Assembly (NCBI GenBank): GCA_046160345.1
Contig: JBJXGO010000166.1
Coordinates: forward strand, 1 to 43,419
Direction: 5' to 3'
Source: M3007 sp046160345
Lineage (GTDB): Bacteria > Bacteroidota > Bacteroidia > Chitinophagales > Saprospiraceae
Length of the DNA: 43,419 bases
Shown here: positions 16,338 through 24,634 of the stretch, in pieces
Layout of the letters: every line of letters starts with the position of its first letter
How positions within the stretch are numbered: position 1 is the stretch's first letter
The notes under the pieces: model-generated
Databases searched by the model: none
What the model saw: only the letters and a program-made list of their open reading frames with translations
Told to the model about the DNA's origin: nothing
Position numbers and translations under genes: made by a program

Positions 16338-17603
16338 TTACATATTGGAAATGATCTCTTGCCCGAACTCTGAGCACTTCAGTTTGGTGGCGCCTTTCAT
16401 CAATCGCTCAAAGTCGTAAGTCACCCGCTTTTTTCGGATACTGCGTTCGATCCCTTTTACAACTAATTTTGCTGCCCTGTCCCAACCGAGGTATTCAAAC
16501 ATCATCACCCCTGAAAGGATCACAGACGATGGATTCACCATGTCTTTACCGGCGTATTTTGGCGCTGTACCGTGGGTGGCTTCGAAAATAGCATGGCCAG
16601 AAAGGTAGTTGATGTTAGCGCCAGGGGCAATTCCGATGCCGCCCACCTGTGCAGCAAGCGCATCAGATAGATAATCTCCATTAAGATTGAGGGTGGCCAC
16701 CACATCATACTCTGCAGGGCGAAGCAGAATCTGCTGGAGAAACGCGTCGGCAATACTGTCTTTTATGAGCAGTTTCCCGGCCGCCAAAGCTGCGGTTTGT
16801 GCTTCATTAGCAGCACTTTCTCCCTTAGCTTCTTTGATCCGGTCATATTCAAGCCAGCTGAACACCCGATCGCCATATTCGCGTTCGGCGAGTTCATAGC
16901 CCCAATCCTTGAATTTGCCTTCCGTAAATTTCATAATGTTGCCCTTGTGCACCAGTGTGAGGGATTTACGCTTGTACTTGAAAGCGTATTCCAATGCAGA
17001 ACGCACCAAACGCTCAGTGCCCTCCTTAGATACGGGCTTGATGCCGATAGAGGAAGATTTGGGGAAGCGAATCTTATTTACTCCCATTTCATTTTGCAAA
17101 AACGCAATCACTTTGTCTGCCTCTGGCGTGCCTGTCAGATATTCAATGCCTGCATAAATATCCTCCGTATTTTCACGGAAGATGACCATATCCACCAAAC
17201 CAGGTTCTTTCACAGGGCTTGGCACTCCTTTGAACCATCGAACCGGGCGCACGCAGGCATATAGGTCGAGTTGTTGGCGCAAGGCCACGTTCAACGAGCG
17301 TATTCCTCCCCCAACAGGAGTGGTAAGCGGGCCTTTTATGGCAACTTTGTATTCATTTATAACCTTAAGAGTTTCCTCGGGGAGCCAGCTCCCGGTTTTG
17401 TTAAAGGCCTTTTCACCCGCGAGTACCTCTTTCCACACAATTTTCTTTTTGCCTTTAAAGGCTTTTTCTACAGCAGCATCCAACACCTTTACGGAAGCTG
17501 CCCAAATATCAGCGCCCGTTCCGTCGCCTTCGATGAATGGTATGATCGGGTCGTTGGGGACTTTCAGTTTGCCCCGGTTGATGGTAATAGCAGAACCTTG
17601 CAT
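16338..17603 (-). CDS. icd: NADP-dependent isocitrate dehydrogenase
   Basis: TCA-cycle enzyme converting isocitrate to 2-oxoglutarate with NADP. From the ATG at 17603 it has 421 residues, close to E. coli Icd (416); the frame is open ~110 codons further upstream, but that part has no family similarity and overlaps an upstream terminator. Visible features: FIEGDGTGADIW (N-terminal), PLTTPVGGGIRSLNVALRQ with the Ser equivalent to the phosphorylated Ser113 of E. coli, FRENTEDIYAG, LVHKGNIMKFTEG, and NLNGDYLSDALAAQVGGIGIAPGANI with GTAPKYAG for cofactor binding. The upstream sequence has a TATCTTCG element at 17692-17699 (reverse strand) that could be its -7 box. Confidence 0.95.
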   Translation of the reverse strand: MQGSAITINRGKLKVPNDPIIPFIEGDGTGADIWAASVKVLDAAVEKAFKGKKKIVWKEVLAGEKAFNKTGSWLPEETLKVINEYKVAIKGPLTTPVGGGIRSLNVALRQQLDLYACVRPVRWFKGVPSPVKEPGLVDMVIFRENTEDIYAGIEYLTGTPEADKVIAFLQNEMGVNKIRFPKSSSIGIKPVSKEGTERLVRSALEYAFKYKRKSLTLVHKGNIMKFTEGKFKDWGYELAEREYGDRVFSWLEYDRIKEAKGESAANEAQTAALAAGKLLIKDSIADAFLQQILLRPAEYDVVATLNLNGDYLSDALAAQVGGIGIAPGANINYLSGHAIFEATHGTAPKYAGKDMVNPSSVILSGVMMFEYLGWDRAAKLVVKGIERSIRKKRVTYDFERLMKGATKLKCSEFGQEIISNM

Positions 17604-17743
17604 TGTTACAGAAAAGGATTGAATCCTGAAATTATCCAGGAAAAGTTGAGGGTAAAGAATGGGGCAAAAAGCCGTTTTTGTTGAGGCGGCGCGAAGATAT
17701 GGCGGATGGCTGAAAAATAGGGTATTGTTGGTGAAAAAGGGAT

Positions 17744-17778
17744 AAAAAAGCCTGCGCTCGGCAAATGCGGGCACAGGC
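17744..17778 (-). terminator. Terminator upstream of icd (end of the 17800-19674 unit)
   Basis: On the reverse strand GCCTGTGC pairs with GCGCAGGC, then TTTTTTATCC. It closes the two-gene unit and insulates icd. Confidence 0.7.
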
Positions 17779-17799
17779 GGAGTTGCATTTCGTAAAAGA

Positions 17800-18960
17800 T
17801 CAATTTGTTTCTGCTGGCTCGTACGGACCCTTGCCGTTAGAGGAAGCAGGAACACCATCGAGAATTTCGATATAATGTTCCGCATTTGATTGGAAAGGGC
17901 CAAGATGTTCCTTTCCCAAAGTGTTGACTGCAACTATATTATCATAATCACCCTCCCATTGCATAGTAACTTTACCTAACTGGTTTGTAGAATAGTCCTC
18001 GGTTTTTGCCCCATTTGGTAGTATTCCAAAAACCGACGTATTACTCAAAGGCAACTTACTTATACTATAGCGAAATATGAATATTATCCGTCTATCAAAT
18101 GGATCTAGATAGCTATCATTTTGTTGACTGCGCTGTTTCATGCGGAGCATAGACCGTTCTAAGTCCCCAATAATTTCTATTGATTGACCTCGTGAAGTCG
18201 CTAATTGAACATATTTATACGCAAGTTGATCTGATTCTCCACAACGCTCCTTCCGTTCTAAAAAACGACGACGGTTTCTTCTCCGCTTCTTCATAATTTG
18301 GTAACGTTTGATAATATACCAGATGTAGTCTCCGGTGAAAAGTTCACCGATAACAATTGCAAGGGGAAGCGCCGTGATGATGTAATTAAAAAAAGTAGTA
18401 TCACCCAGCGCATCCAAGGTGCGAATGCGGTGATGAACTATCAATGCTACAATCAAAAAGAGCAGCAAACTTGATAGAATGGATAGCAACCGAGCTCGAT
18501 TTCTTTCTTTCCAAAGAACAGAGGTTGCCACATTCGCTGGCATATCACGATTAGTAACGTTGAAAAAATTCCACCGTTCCCACTCCTGAATGTCCTTACT
18601 CCAACCTTGTCCAATAAAATGTGCCGAAACTGCAGCCCAAACATTGACCAATAAACAAAGCAATAAAACAGCCCACCCGGGTGGAGGGGAGAGGAGCCCC
18701 CCCGAATCAATTACATCCTTCATCATTTCCCAACTAACCATAATGTCAGCCACAAAAAAGATAAAGAAAAGAGCAGTTTTGAGGGTGATTGGGGCATTAA
18801 CCAATATCTTTTCCCATTCTCTTAAAATGTGTTTTGCTCGCTCATATGCAAATCTAAATCGCTGACCATAATTGGCGTGAATTGCTGCATTTTTAGATTC
18901 TTCAAGAGCGGCGAAAGAATAGTTGAATTTTTCGGTTGTGAAATAAGGATCGTTTCTCAT
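17800..18960 (-). CDS. Unrecognised four-TM membrane protein with cytoplasmic C-terminal domain
   Basis: 386 residues that I cannot place in a named family. A basic/aromatic N-terminal ~60 residues precede TM segments at about 60-78, 92-112, 156-174 and 190-212, followed by a very basic stretch (KKRRRNRRRFLERKER) and a ~150-residue soluble C-terminal part ending in a Pro/Gly-rich tail. The basic stretch after the last TM suggests the tail is cytoplasmic. The preceding gene (a vWA-like lipoprotein) ends 15 nt upstream, so the two are probably one operon. Codon and base use are AT-richer by eye than in clpC or icd. A transport, sensor or defence role cannot be told from sequence. Confidence 0.65.
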   Translation of the reverse strand: MRNDPYFTTEKFNYSFAALEESKNAAIHANYGQRFRFAYERAKHILREWEKILVNAPITLKTALFFIFFVADIMVSWEMMKDVIDSGGLLSPPPGWAVLLLCLLVNVWAAVSAHFIGQGWSKDIQEWERWNFFNVTNRDMPANVATSVLWKERNRARLLSILSSLLLFLIVALIVHHRIRTLDALGDTTFFNYIITALPLAIVIGELFTGDYIWYIIKRYQIMKKRRRNRRRFLERKERCGESDQLAYKYVQLATSRGQSIEIIGDLERSMLRMKQRSQQNDSYLDPFDRRIIFIFRYSISKLPLSNTSVFGILPNGAKTEDYSTNQLGKVTMQWEGDYDNIVAVNTLGKEHLGPFQSNAEHYIEILDGVPASSNGKGPYEPAETN

Positions 18961-18975
18961 AATTTAGATTCTGGC

Positions 18976-19674
18976 TTATAATTTTAAAAATAACCGTTGC
19001 AAATCAGAGACAAATTCTTCGGGGGATGGATATGAGTCAATTGGCGAGCAGTCAGGTTTTTTTTTCCATCCACAGATGAAAAAGTCACATTCAGGCTTGA
19101 GTCTGCAGTCAACAATTTTGTTTTGACCTGAATCTTGCTTCCCATCGGAATTGACGAAAAGTATCTTTTTGTAACCATCATACTTTTGCTGACTAGCAAG
19201 GGTGCTCATTTTTTCGAAGAATCCGTTTATGTGGGTACTATCTTGATTTTTCTTATTTAAAATGATTTTTGCTTTTTCTATAAATGCCCTAATCTCGCTT
19301 GCGTTTTTGGATATTATTGACTTGTTTTCAGTTTTTATTTTTATTTTTTTACCCACAGCAATATCATCAGATGCAATTTTAATAGGTTCGAGGGCACACA
19401 TTTCCCAACCCATATTATCTGGCAATCCAATGCCACACAAAACAATTGTACCACCCAAAACATGGTTCTGGATAGCCTCACAACTTCTTTCAAGATGCAA
19501 TTCTGTGAGTGGGTAATATCCTTCGAATGTTCCGCTTAAATCCTCTCCAATGATAAGGAGAATGGGAGAGTGACTCTGCGGCGGAACCTTGCAATCATTA
19601 CATCCAAAGAAAATTGAAAAACAAACTACAAACGCCCCAAAGCGTAGCCAAGCAAATATGGAAAGTGCTTTCAT
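18976..19674 (-). CDS. Putative lipoprotein with a von Willebrand A-like domain
   Basis: 232 residues. The N-terminal hydrophobic stretch ends IFFGC, a good lipobox, so the protein is probably lipid-anchored. After it, SPILLIIGEDLSGTFEG places a D-x-S-x-T motif at the end of a beta strand, as in the MIDAS metal site of vWA domains; a T (DSTHING) and an Asp (KILFVNSDGKQD) follow in the expected order, with alternating strands and helices (GGTIVLCGIG). This reading is inference from motif order. Six or more Cys in the mature part suggest disulphides in an oxidising compartment. It probably works with the adjacent four-TM protein. Confidence 0.6.
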   Translation of the reverse strand: MKALSIFAWLRFGAFVVCFSIFFGCNDCKVPPQSHSPILLIIGEDLSGTFEGYYPLTELHLERSCEAIQNHVLGGTIVLCGIGLPDNMGWEMCALEPIKIASDDIAVGKKIKIKTENKSIISKNASEIRAFIEKAKIILNKKNQDSTHINGFFEKMSTLASQQKYDGYKKILFVNSDGKQDSGQNKIVDCRLKPECDFFICGWKKKPDCSPIDSYPSPEEFVSDLQRLFLKL

Positions 19675-19764
19675 TATAAAAGTTGGTTTGACAAAATGTA
19701 AAGAAAATGAGATACCTTACTAATGGTATTCCGCCAAACAAATACCTTGCCTAAAATTTCAAAT

Positions 19765-20281
19765 ATGAGCCGCTTATTTTTCAAAACCTACCTTTCCTTG
19801 ACTTTTGTCACTTTCTTGACTGGAATGGCCAGGCTTCCAAGTCTTACTGGAAAATGTGTAGGGATAGCTGATGGAGATACCATCACTGTGCTTGATGCTT
19901 CTAATCAGCAGCATAAAATCCGCCTTGCGCACATCGATTGCCCAGAGCGCAAACAAGCGTTCAGTCAAGAAGCTAAAAGTTTTACCTCAGATTTTTGCTT
20001 CGGAAAAACGGTTCAGATAGTCCATTTCGGGAAAAGAGATCGGATTGGACGTATTATTGGGATAGTATATGATAATCAGGGACGTGAACTTAATAGTGCA
20101 CATAGTACAGGCTGGCTTAGCGTGGCACTTCAAAAAACCTTCAGATGATGCTAGGTATGACCGTTTACAGCAGATTGCACGTCAAAAAAGAATAGGGCTT
20201 TGGATACAACCAAACCCTTTAGAACCATGGAACTGGAGAAAGCAAAAAAAGGAGTCTTCAAAGCAATGTAAAGGGAATTAG
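19765..20281 (+). pseudogene. Thermonuclease (SNase-like) gene with a frameshift
   Basis: Frame one (start ATG 19765; an earlier in-frame start exists at 19723) encodes a signal-peptide-like N-terminus and then KIRLAHIDCPERKQAFSQEAKSF and FGKRDRIGRIIGIVYDNQGRELN, which carry the Arg and Glu (RLAHIDCPE) and later Arg (DRIGR) of the staphylococcal nuclease active site. It then runs into out-of-frame residues and stops at 20148. The correct continuation VHIVQAGLAWHFKKPSDDARYDRLQQIARQKRIGLW is in the +1 frame and runs to 20281. Removing one base near 20093-20097 would restore a ~170-residue secreted Ca-dependent nuclease. Active-site residues precede the break, but the C-terminal half is needed for folding. 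Confidence 0.75.
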
Positions 20282-20316
20282 CCTTTAAACAAATTGCAAA
20301 AAAAACGCTTAATGCC

Positions 20317-20345
20317 TTGTTTTTTCAAAACCCTTTCTACCTTTG
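20317..20345 (+). promoter_or_regulatory. Promoter TTG-N18-TACCTTTG
   Basis: TTG at 20317-20319 and TACCTTTG at 20338-20345. It would give a long (~190 nt) leader to the NlpC/P60 gene; no structured element is evident in that leader. Confidence 0.5.
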
Positions 20346-20541
20346 CCTTCGGTTAGCGCAAAAATTTACCCTTCTGGAGTCTCTTTTTTAATCTCTCCCG
20401 TGAACATTACTCCGACCCTTTGCGCGAACCGTTTGCCACAATGCCCCGGCAAAAACCAAGATTAGTTCCACTCATCAGCAAACTCCTGTGGCAAGGGCGT
20501 AGGTACGTGTAAAACGCGCCACGAGCTGAAATTTTTAAAAC

Positions 20542-21087
20542 ATGACCGAAACAATTCCTTCCAGTCGCCCTGAGAAACCTTCCTTATGCCCTTATCCGGC
20601 TTTTATCGTCCTTCTAATTGCAGCTTTTGCTGCAACCGCATTTAAACCCATCAGTGTCAAGCCTTCTAGTGCAGAAGATGCTGAAATGATGCAATTTCGC
20701 GCTGACATTACTGGTTACGCACAAAATTTTCTTGGCCTCCGATATCGCCACGCTGGCCATTCGCCCAAAACAGGCTTTGATTGCTCTGGCTTTACCAATT
20801 ATATCCTCGACGAGTTTGGGGTCAAAGTTTCTGCCTGCTCTTCTACCCAATCCCGCCAAGGCTTAAAAGTGTCGCTCAACGAGGTATTGCCTGGCGACCT
20901 GGTCTTTTTTGGCACAAAAGGTCGCATAAAGCATGTTGCTATGGTGGTAGAAAAAACCGCAGAAGGCATTTTTTGTGTCCATAGCACCTGCAGTCGAGGC
21001 ATTATTGTCGAAAATATCTCCACTTCAAAATACTGGAAACCTAAAATCCTATTCGCGCGTGATGTAATTACGGGGCAGGCGGGCTAA
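20542..21087 (+). CDS. NlpC/P60 family (C40) peptidase, exported or membrane-anchored
   Basis: 181 residues. One hydrophobic segment at about 18-36 acts as signal or anchor. The catalytic domain covers about 52-175: FLGLRYRHAGHSPKTGFDCSGF with nucleophile C81, PGDLVFFGTKGRIKHVAMVV with H131, and the third polar residue H147 in CVHST. These enzymes cut peptide stems of peptidoglycan, usually gamma-D-Glu-diaminoacid bonds, so a cell-wall remodelling role is expected. It is short, with no accessory SH3 or LysM domain. Monocistronic: own promoter upstream and a strong terminator after it. Confidence 0.9.
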   Translation: MTETIPSSRPEKPSLCPYPAFIVLLIAAFAATAFKPISVKPSSAEDAEMMQFRADITGYAQNFLGLRYRHAGHSPKTGFDCSGFTNYILDEFGVKVSACSSTQSRQGLKVSLNEVLPGDLVFFGTKGRIKHVAMVVEKTAEGIFCVHSTCSRGIIVENISTSKYWKPKILFARDVITGQAG

Positions 21088-21125
21088 AGCGCCGCATCGA
21101 AACAAAACGAGACCCAGTATGGAGA

Positions 21126-21157
21126 AAAGGGTTGTCCTCGCAAGGGGACAACCCTTT
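21126..21157 (+). terminator. Terminator after the NlpC/P60 gene
   Basis: AAAGGGTTGTCC and GGACAACCCTTT form a perfect 12-bp stem with an 8-nt loop, followed by GTTTTGTTG. Confidence 0.8.
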
Positions 21158-21226
21158 GTTTTGTTGGCACAACAAAACTGTAAAGGACACAAGCAAAGGT
21201 TCTTATGGAAAAAAAGTAAACCAGGC

Positions 21227-21258
21227 TTGGCCTTATTTAGAAAGCGAAACTATCTTTG
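21227..21258 (+). promoter_or_regulatory. tRNA operon promoter (TTG-N21-TATCTTTG)
   Basis: TTG at 21227-21229 and an exact TAnnTTTG match at 21251-21258, ~77 bp before the mature 5' end of tRNA-Thr. Confidence 0.55.
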
Positions 21259-21334
21259 CAGCCGCTTTTAAAGAAAAGTATTGATCATTTGCTTTGGCAA
21301 TAAAATTGAAATGCAATAGGCCAACACCGCACAT

Positions 21335-21409
21335 GCCGAATTAGCTCAGCGGTAGAGCAGCTGATTCGTAATCAGCAGGTCGAGGGTTCAAATCCCTTGT
21401 TCGGCTCCA
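21335..21409 (+). tRNA. tRNA-Thr (anticodon CGT)
   Basis: Cloverleaf visible by eye: acceptor GCCGAAT/GTTCGGC, D-arm AGCTCAGCGGTAGAGC, anticodon stem GCTGA/TCAGC with loop TTCGTAA (anticodon CGT), T-arm GGGTTCAAATCCC, and an encoded CCA (21407-21409). Confidence 0.95.
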
Positions 21410-21410
21410 G

Positions 21411-21436
21411 GTAGGGCGAAATTAATTTCGCCTTAC
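21411..21436. repeat. GTAG-headed perfect palindrome between the two tRNAs
   Basis: 26-nt element: GTAG then the fully palindromic GGCGAAATTAATTTCGCC. The whole can pair end to end with one G-T wobble. The GTAG head plus hairpin matches the plan of REP elements, although it could also be a processing hairpin of the tRNA transcript. Confidence 0.6.
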
Positions 21437-21441
21437 ATTTT

Positions 21442-21515
21442 CGGGATATAGCGCAGCCCGGTAGCGCGCGTCGTTCGGGACGACGAGGTCGCTGGTTCGA
21501 ATCCAGTTATCCCGA
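21442..21515 (+). tRNA. tRNA-Pro (anticodon CGG)
   Basis: Acceptor CGGGATA/TATCCCG, D-arm AGCGCAGCCCGGTAGCGC, anticodon stem CGTCG/CGACG with loop TTCGGGA (anticodon CGG), T-arm CTGGTTCGAATCCAG. CCA is not encoded (sequence after the discriminator A is CAA), unlike the neighbouring tRNA-Thr. Confidence 0.95.
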
Positions 21516-21559
21516 CAACAAAAAATTTCGATCCAGGATTCGTCCTTGATCTTATAAGA

Positions 21560-21592
21560 CGCTGTAAGTCAAGGCACTTGCAGCGTTTTTTA
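21560..21592 (+). terminator. tRNA operon terminator directly before tatD
   Basis: CGCTGTAAGT pairs with ACTTGCAGCG (one wobble), 6-nt loop, followed by TTTTTT. Its T-run ends ~6 nt before the ATG of the TatD gene. Confidence 0.8.
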
Positions 21593-21596
21593 TATC

Positions 21597-22370
21597 ATGA
21601 ATACACTAATAGACACACACGCCCACCTTTATTCCCGAAAATTTGACCATGATCGCGCTGATATGGTTCGTCGTGCTGTTGCCGCTGGAGTAACGCGCAT
21701 GTACCTGCCCAATATTGATGCTGAATCCATTGAAGGGATGTTGGCTTTAGAAGCAAGTTTTCCTGATAACTGCTTTGCCATGATGGGACTGCACCCCTGT
21801 TCTGTTCACCCTGACACTTATGAAACGGAACTTGCGTTGGCAGAAAAATGGCTCGGCGAGCGCAGCTGGGCCGGAATTGGTGAAACAGGCATCGATCTTT
21901 ATTGGGACAAGACCACCTTGGAAATCCAACAAATTGCATTTGCCAGGCAGTGTGAATGGGCAAAAGACCTGGACAGGCCTGTTATCATCCATAGCCGGGT
22001 GGCGAACCGGGAGGCTATTGAAGTAGTGCGCCATGCGCAGGATGGGCGATTGCGTGGTATATTCCATTGTTTTTCAGGCACTTTGGAAGAAGCAAAAGAG
22101 ATGATCGAACTCGGTTTTATGCTGGGTATTGGCGGCACATTGACTTATCCAAAATCAGAATTGCCCAATGTATTGCGTGAAATACCACTCGAACACATCG
22201 TTTTGGAAACCGACGCGCCCTACCTGCCTCCCGTGCCCCACCGGGGCAAACGCAACGAAAGTGCCTTTGTGCGTCACACTGCCGAAGCACTCTCTGAAGC
22301 CAAGGTTTTGCCGATCGTGGAAATTGCGAGAACTACTACGGCTAATGCGTTGCGGATGTTTGGGAATTGA
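21597..22370 (+). CDS. tatD: TatD family metal-dependent DNase/hydrolase
   Basis: 257 residues, the usual length. Metal ligands are all present: HAH at 8-10 (LIDTHAHLYS), Glu in GIGETGIDLYW, His in RPVIIHSR, His in GIFHCFSG and Asp in VLETDAPYLPP. TatD-type enzymes act as 3'-5' exonucleases on damaged DNA or as deacylases; which applies here is unknown. The start at 21597 is supported by the family N-terminus beginning at residue 3-4. There is almost no leader: the ATG follows the tRNA terminator, so expression may depend on read-through of the tRNA transcript. Confidence 0.92.
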   Translation: MNTLIDTHAHLYSRKFDHDRADMVRRAVAAGVTRMYLPNIDAESIEGMLALEASFPDNCFAMMGLHPCSVHPDTYETELALAEKWLGERSWAGIGETGIDLYWDKTTLEIQQIAFARQCEWAKDLDRPVIIHSRVANREAIEVVRHAQDGRLRGIFHCFSGTLEEAKEMIELGFMLGIGGTLTYPKSELPNVLREIPLEHIVLETDAPYLPPVPHRGKRNESAFVRHTAEALSEAKVLPIVEIARTTTANALRMFGN

Positions 22371-22385
22371 ATTTAAAACAAGTTG

Positions 22386-22416
22386 TTGCTTTTTTTAAAA
22401 AATATTTTTATATTTG
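22386..22416 (+). promoter_or_regulatory. recQ promoter (TTG-N20-TATATTTG)
   Basis: TTG at 22386-22388 and TATATTTG at 22409-22416, matching the Bacteroidota -33/-7 pattern with normal spacing. Start of transcription would be near 22423. Confidence 0.6.
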
Positions 22417-22439
22417 CGGTAAAAAAATCAATAGCCAAG

Positions 22440-22490
22440 ATGAAAACCTATTTCACATTGGTCACATTTTATCACCTTGACCGCATCTGA
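22440..22490 (+). CDS. Possible 16-codon upstream ORF of recQ
   Basis: ATG at 22440 reads MKTYFTLVTFYHLDRI and stops with TGA at 22488-22490, two nucleotides before the GTG start of recQ. It begins ~17 nt after the predicted transcription start. The tight stop/start spacing would allow translational coupling. No similarity is claimed, and chance occurrence is possible. Confidence 0.35.
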   Translation: MKTYFTLVTFYHLDRI

Positions 22491-22492
22491 CA

Positions 22493-24634
22493 GTGACCCT
22501 CTCTACCGCTTCCGCCGCCCTAAAAAAATACTTCGGCTACGACCAGTTCCGCCCGCTTCAGGCAGACATTATTCAAAACGTTTATGATGGCCGCGACACA
22601 CTTGTTCTCATGCCCACGGGTGGCGGCAAAAGCGTTTGCTTCCAGATACCTGCCATCACGCTTGAGGGCGTTACTGTGGTCGTCAGTCCGCTCATTGCGC
22701 TGATGAAAGACCAGGTAGAAGGGCTAAGCGCCAACGGTATTCCTGCTGCATTTATCAACAGCAGCATGAATACCGATCAACAGCGTAACGTGGAGACAGC
22801 GCTGCTCGCGGGCTACATCAAACTCCTCTATGTCAGCCCGGAGAAACTCGTGTCGCAAAGTTTCCAGCCTTTACTCAAACGCTTGAAGATCAGTCTTTTT
22901 GCAATAGATGAAGCACACTGTATTTCCTCCTGGGGGCACGATTTTCGACCAGAGTACACGCAATTAAAATTCCTGAAAACCCAATTCCCCGGCATCCCAC
23001 TTATTGCGCTCACGGCCACGGCGGACAAACTCACTCGCAAAGACATCGTGGAGCAACTCGGTTTAAGTGACCCCGCCATATTTATTGCCTCTTTCGACCG
23101 TCCCAATATCAGCCTGACGGTGCGCCCTGGTCAAAAGCGTTTTGAACAAATCGTGGCATTTTTGAAGGAACATCCCAACCAGTCCGGCATTATTTATTGT
23201 TTGTCCCGGAAAGGTTGCGAGGGCCTGGCCGACCAGTTGAACGCCCGAGGTTTCCGCGCCGCCCACTACCACGCAGAGGTGCCACCAGCGCAACGAAGCA
23301 AAGTCCAGGAGGATTTTACCAACGACCGAACACCTATTATTTGTGCCACCATTGCTTTCGGTATGGGCATTGATAAAAGCAATGTGCGTTTTGTGGCACA
23401 CTACAACATGCCGCGCAATCTGGAAGGCTATTATCAGGAGATCGGACGGGCTGGGCGGGATGGTTTGCCCGCCGACGCTTTGTTGTTCTTCAGTTACGCC
23501 GATCTGCTTTCTTACCGGGAAATGTTCGAACAAGGCGATGCAAGCCCCGTGCAAAAAGACCTGAAACTGGCGAAACTGGAGCGTATGTACCAGTTCGCCG
23601 AAGCCCCTGTGTGCCGCAGGAAAACGGTGCTCAACTATTTTGGGGAGCCTTACAACAAGAGCTGCGGCAACTGCGATGTGTGCAAAAACCCGCCCAAACA
23701 TTTTGACGGCACCTTGGCGGCCCAAAAAGCGCTTTCGGCCATCATGCGCACCAACCAGCGCGTGGGCATGAGCCTGCTCACCGACATTCTTCGAGGCAGC
23801 CAACGCCGCGAGATCAGGGAAAACAACTACCACGAGATCAAAACCTATGGCGCAGGCAAGGAATATGGTTACGACGACTGGCTTTTCCTGCTCTCTCAAA
23901 TGCTGCACGTTGGTTTGATCGAGATTGCTTACGATGACCACAACTGCCTGCGCGTGACCGAAGAAGGAAAAAAAATCTTGTTTGAAGGGAAACAGATCGC
24001 ATTGGCAATGCCGCAACCTAAGTCCAAACCGGGCGGAAAAGCCGCGCTTCCCCATACTACTGAAAAGAGCAAAACCCAGCTCCTGCGCGAAGAACTGCTC
24101 CAGCGCCTCATGGTTTTGCGGCGCGATTTGGCGGTTCAGCAGGGCATACCGCCATACACCCTTTTCAGCGATCTAACCCTCCAACAAATGGCCGATGCAA
24201 GGCCCTTGTCCGATGCCGAAATGCTTGAAATAGAAGGCGTTAGCGAACGGAAACTGCAACTCTATGGAGATGCGTTTATGAGCGAGATCCAACAATTTGT
24301 ACTTGAAAAGACCCAGGCAGGAGAACGCATTATTGGTAGTTCCAACTTTATAAGCTTCGACTTGTTCAAGCGCGGGCACCCGGTATCGGAAATTGCCGAA
24401 TTACGCGGCATAAGCGCCCTTACAGTGATGGGCCATTTAGCCACGATGTACGAGCGCGGCGAATTGATCGATCTAAGCCAATGGGTAAGTGCGGAAGAAT
24501 GTGACATTATTCAAGGCGCATTATCGCTATTTGAAGAGCCTTACCAAATGAAAACGATCTACGAACATTTTGGCGAGCGATTCAACTATGACAAGATTCG
24601 TTTTGCGATTGCAGATTTTAGACGGAATAAATAG
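22493..24634 (+). CDS. recQ: ATP-dependent DNA helicase RecQ
   Basis: 3'-5' DNA helicase for recombination and fork repair. 713 residues with the full RecQ order: Q-motif region FGYDQFRPLQ, Walker A PTGGGKS at 41-47, DEAH at 139-142, TATADK, FGMGIDKSNVRFV and QEIGRAGRDG in the second RecA lobe, then RQC with zinc ligands (CRRKTVLNYFGE...SCGNCDVC), an HRDC domain (LREELLQRLMVLRRDLA to YGDAFM) and a C-terminal helix-turn-helix extension (GHPVSEIAELRGISALTVMGHLATM), as found in Bacteroidota RecQ. The start is GTG 22493, chosen because it puts the family N-terminus within ten residues. Confidence 0.95.
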   Translation: MTLSTASAALKKYFGYDQFRPLQADIIQNVYDGRDTLVLMPTGGGKSVCFQIPAITLEGVTVVVSPLIALMKDQVEGLSANGIPAAFINSSMNTDQQRNVETALLAGYIKLLYVSPEKLVSQSFQPLLKRLKISLFAIDEAHCISSWGHDFRPEYTQLKFLKTQFPGIPLIALTATADKLTRKDIVEQLGLSDPAIFIASFDRPNISLTVRPGQKRFEQIVAFLKEHPNQSGIIYCLSRKGCEGLADQLNARGFRAAHYHAEVPPAQRSKVQEDFTNDRTPIICATIAFGMGIDKSNVRFVAHYNMPRNLEGYYQEIGRAGRDGLPADALLFFSYADLLSYREMFEQGDASPVQKDLKLAKLERMYQFAEAPVCRRKTVLNYFGEPYNKSCGNCDVCKNPPKHFDGTLAAQKALSAIMRTNQRVGMSLLTDILRGSQRREIRENNYHEIKTYGAGKEYGYDDWLFLLSQMLHVGLIEIAYDDHNCLRVTEEGKKILFEGKQIALAMPQPKSKPGGKAALPHTTEKSKTQLLREELLQRLMVLRRDLAVQQGIPPYTLFSDLTLQQMADARPLSDAEMLEIEGVSERKLQLYGDAFMSEIQQFVLEKTQAGERIIGSSNFISFDLFKRGHPVSEIAELRGISALTVMGHLATMYERGELIDLSQWVSAEECDIIQGALSLFEEPYQMKTIYEHFGERFNYDKIRFAIADFRRNK

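Noticed and set aside
17604..17933. N-terminal extension of icd by ~110 codons
   Set aside because: Frame is open, but the residues do not fit the family and the region carries the terminator of the preceding unit; ATG 17603 gives the normal length.
20085..20110. Programmed frameshift in the thermonuclease gene
   Set aside because: No slippery codon with stop, no SD-like sequence and no downstream structure as in prfB.
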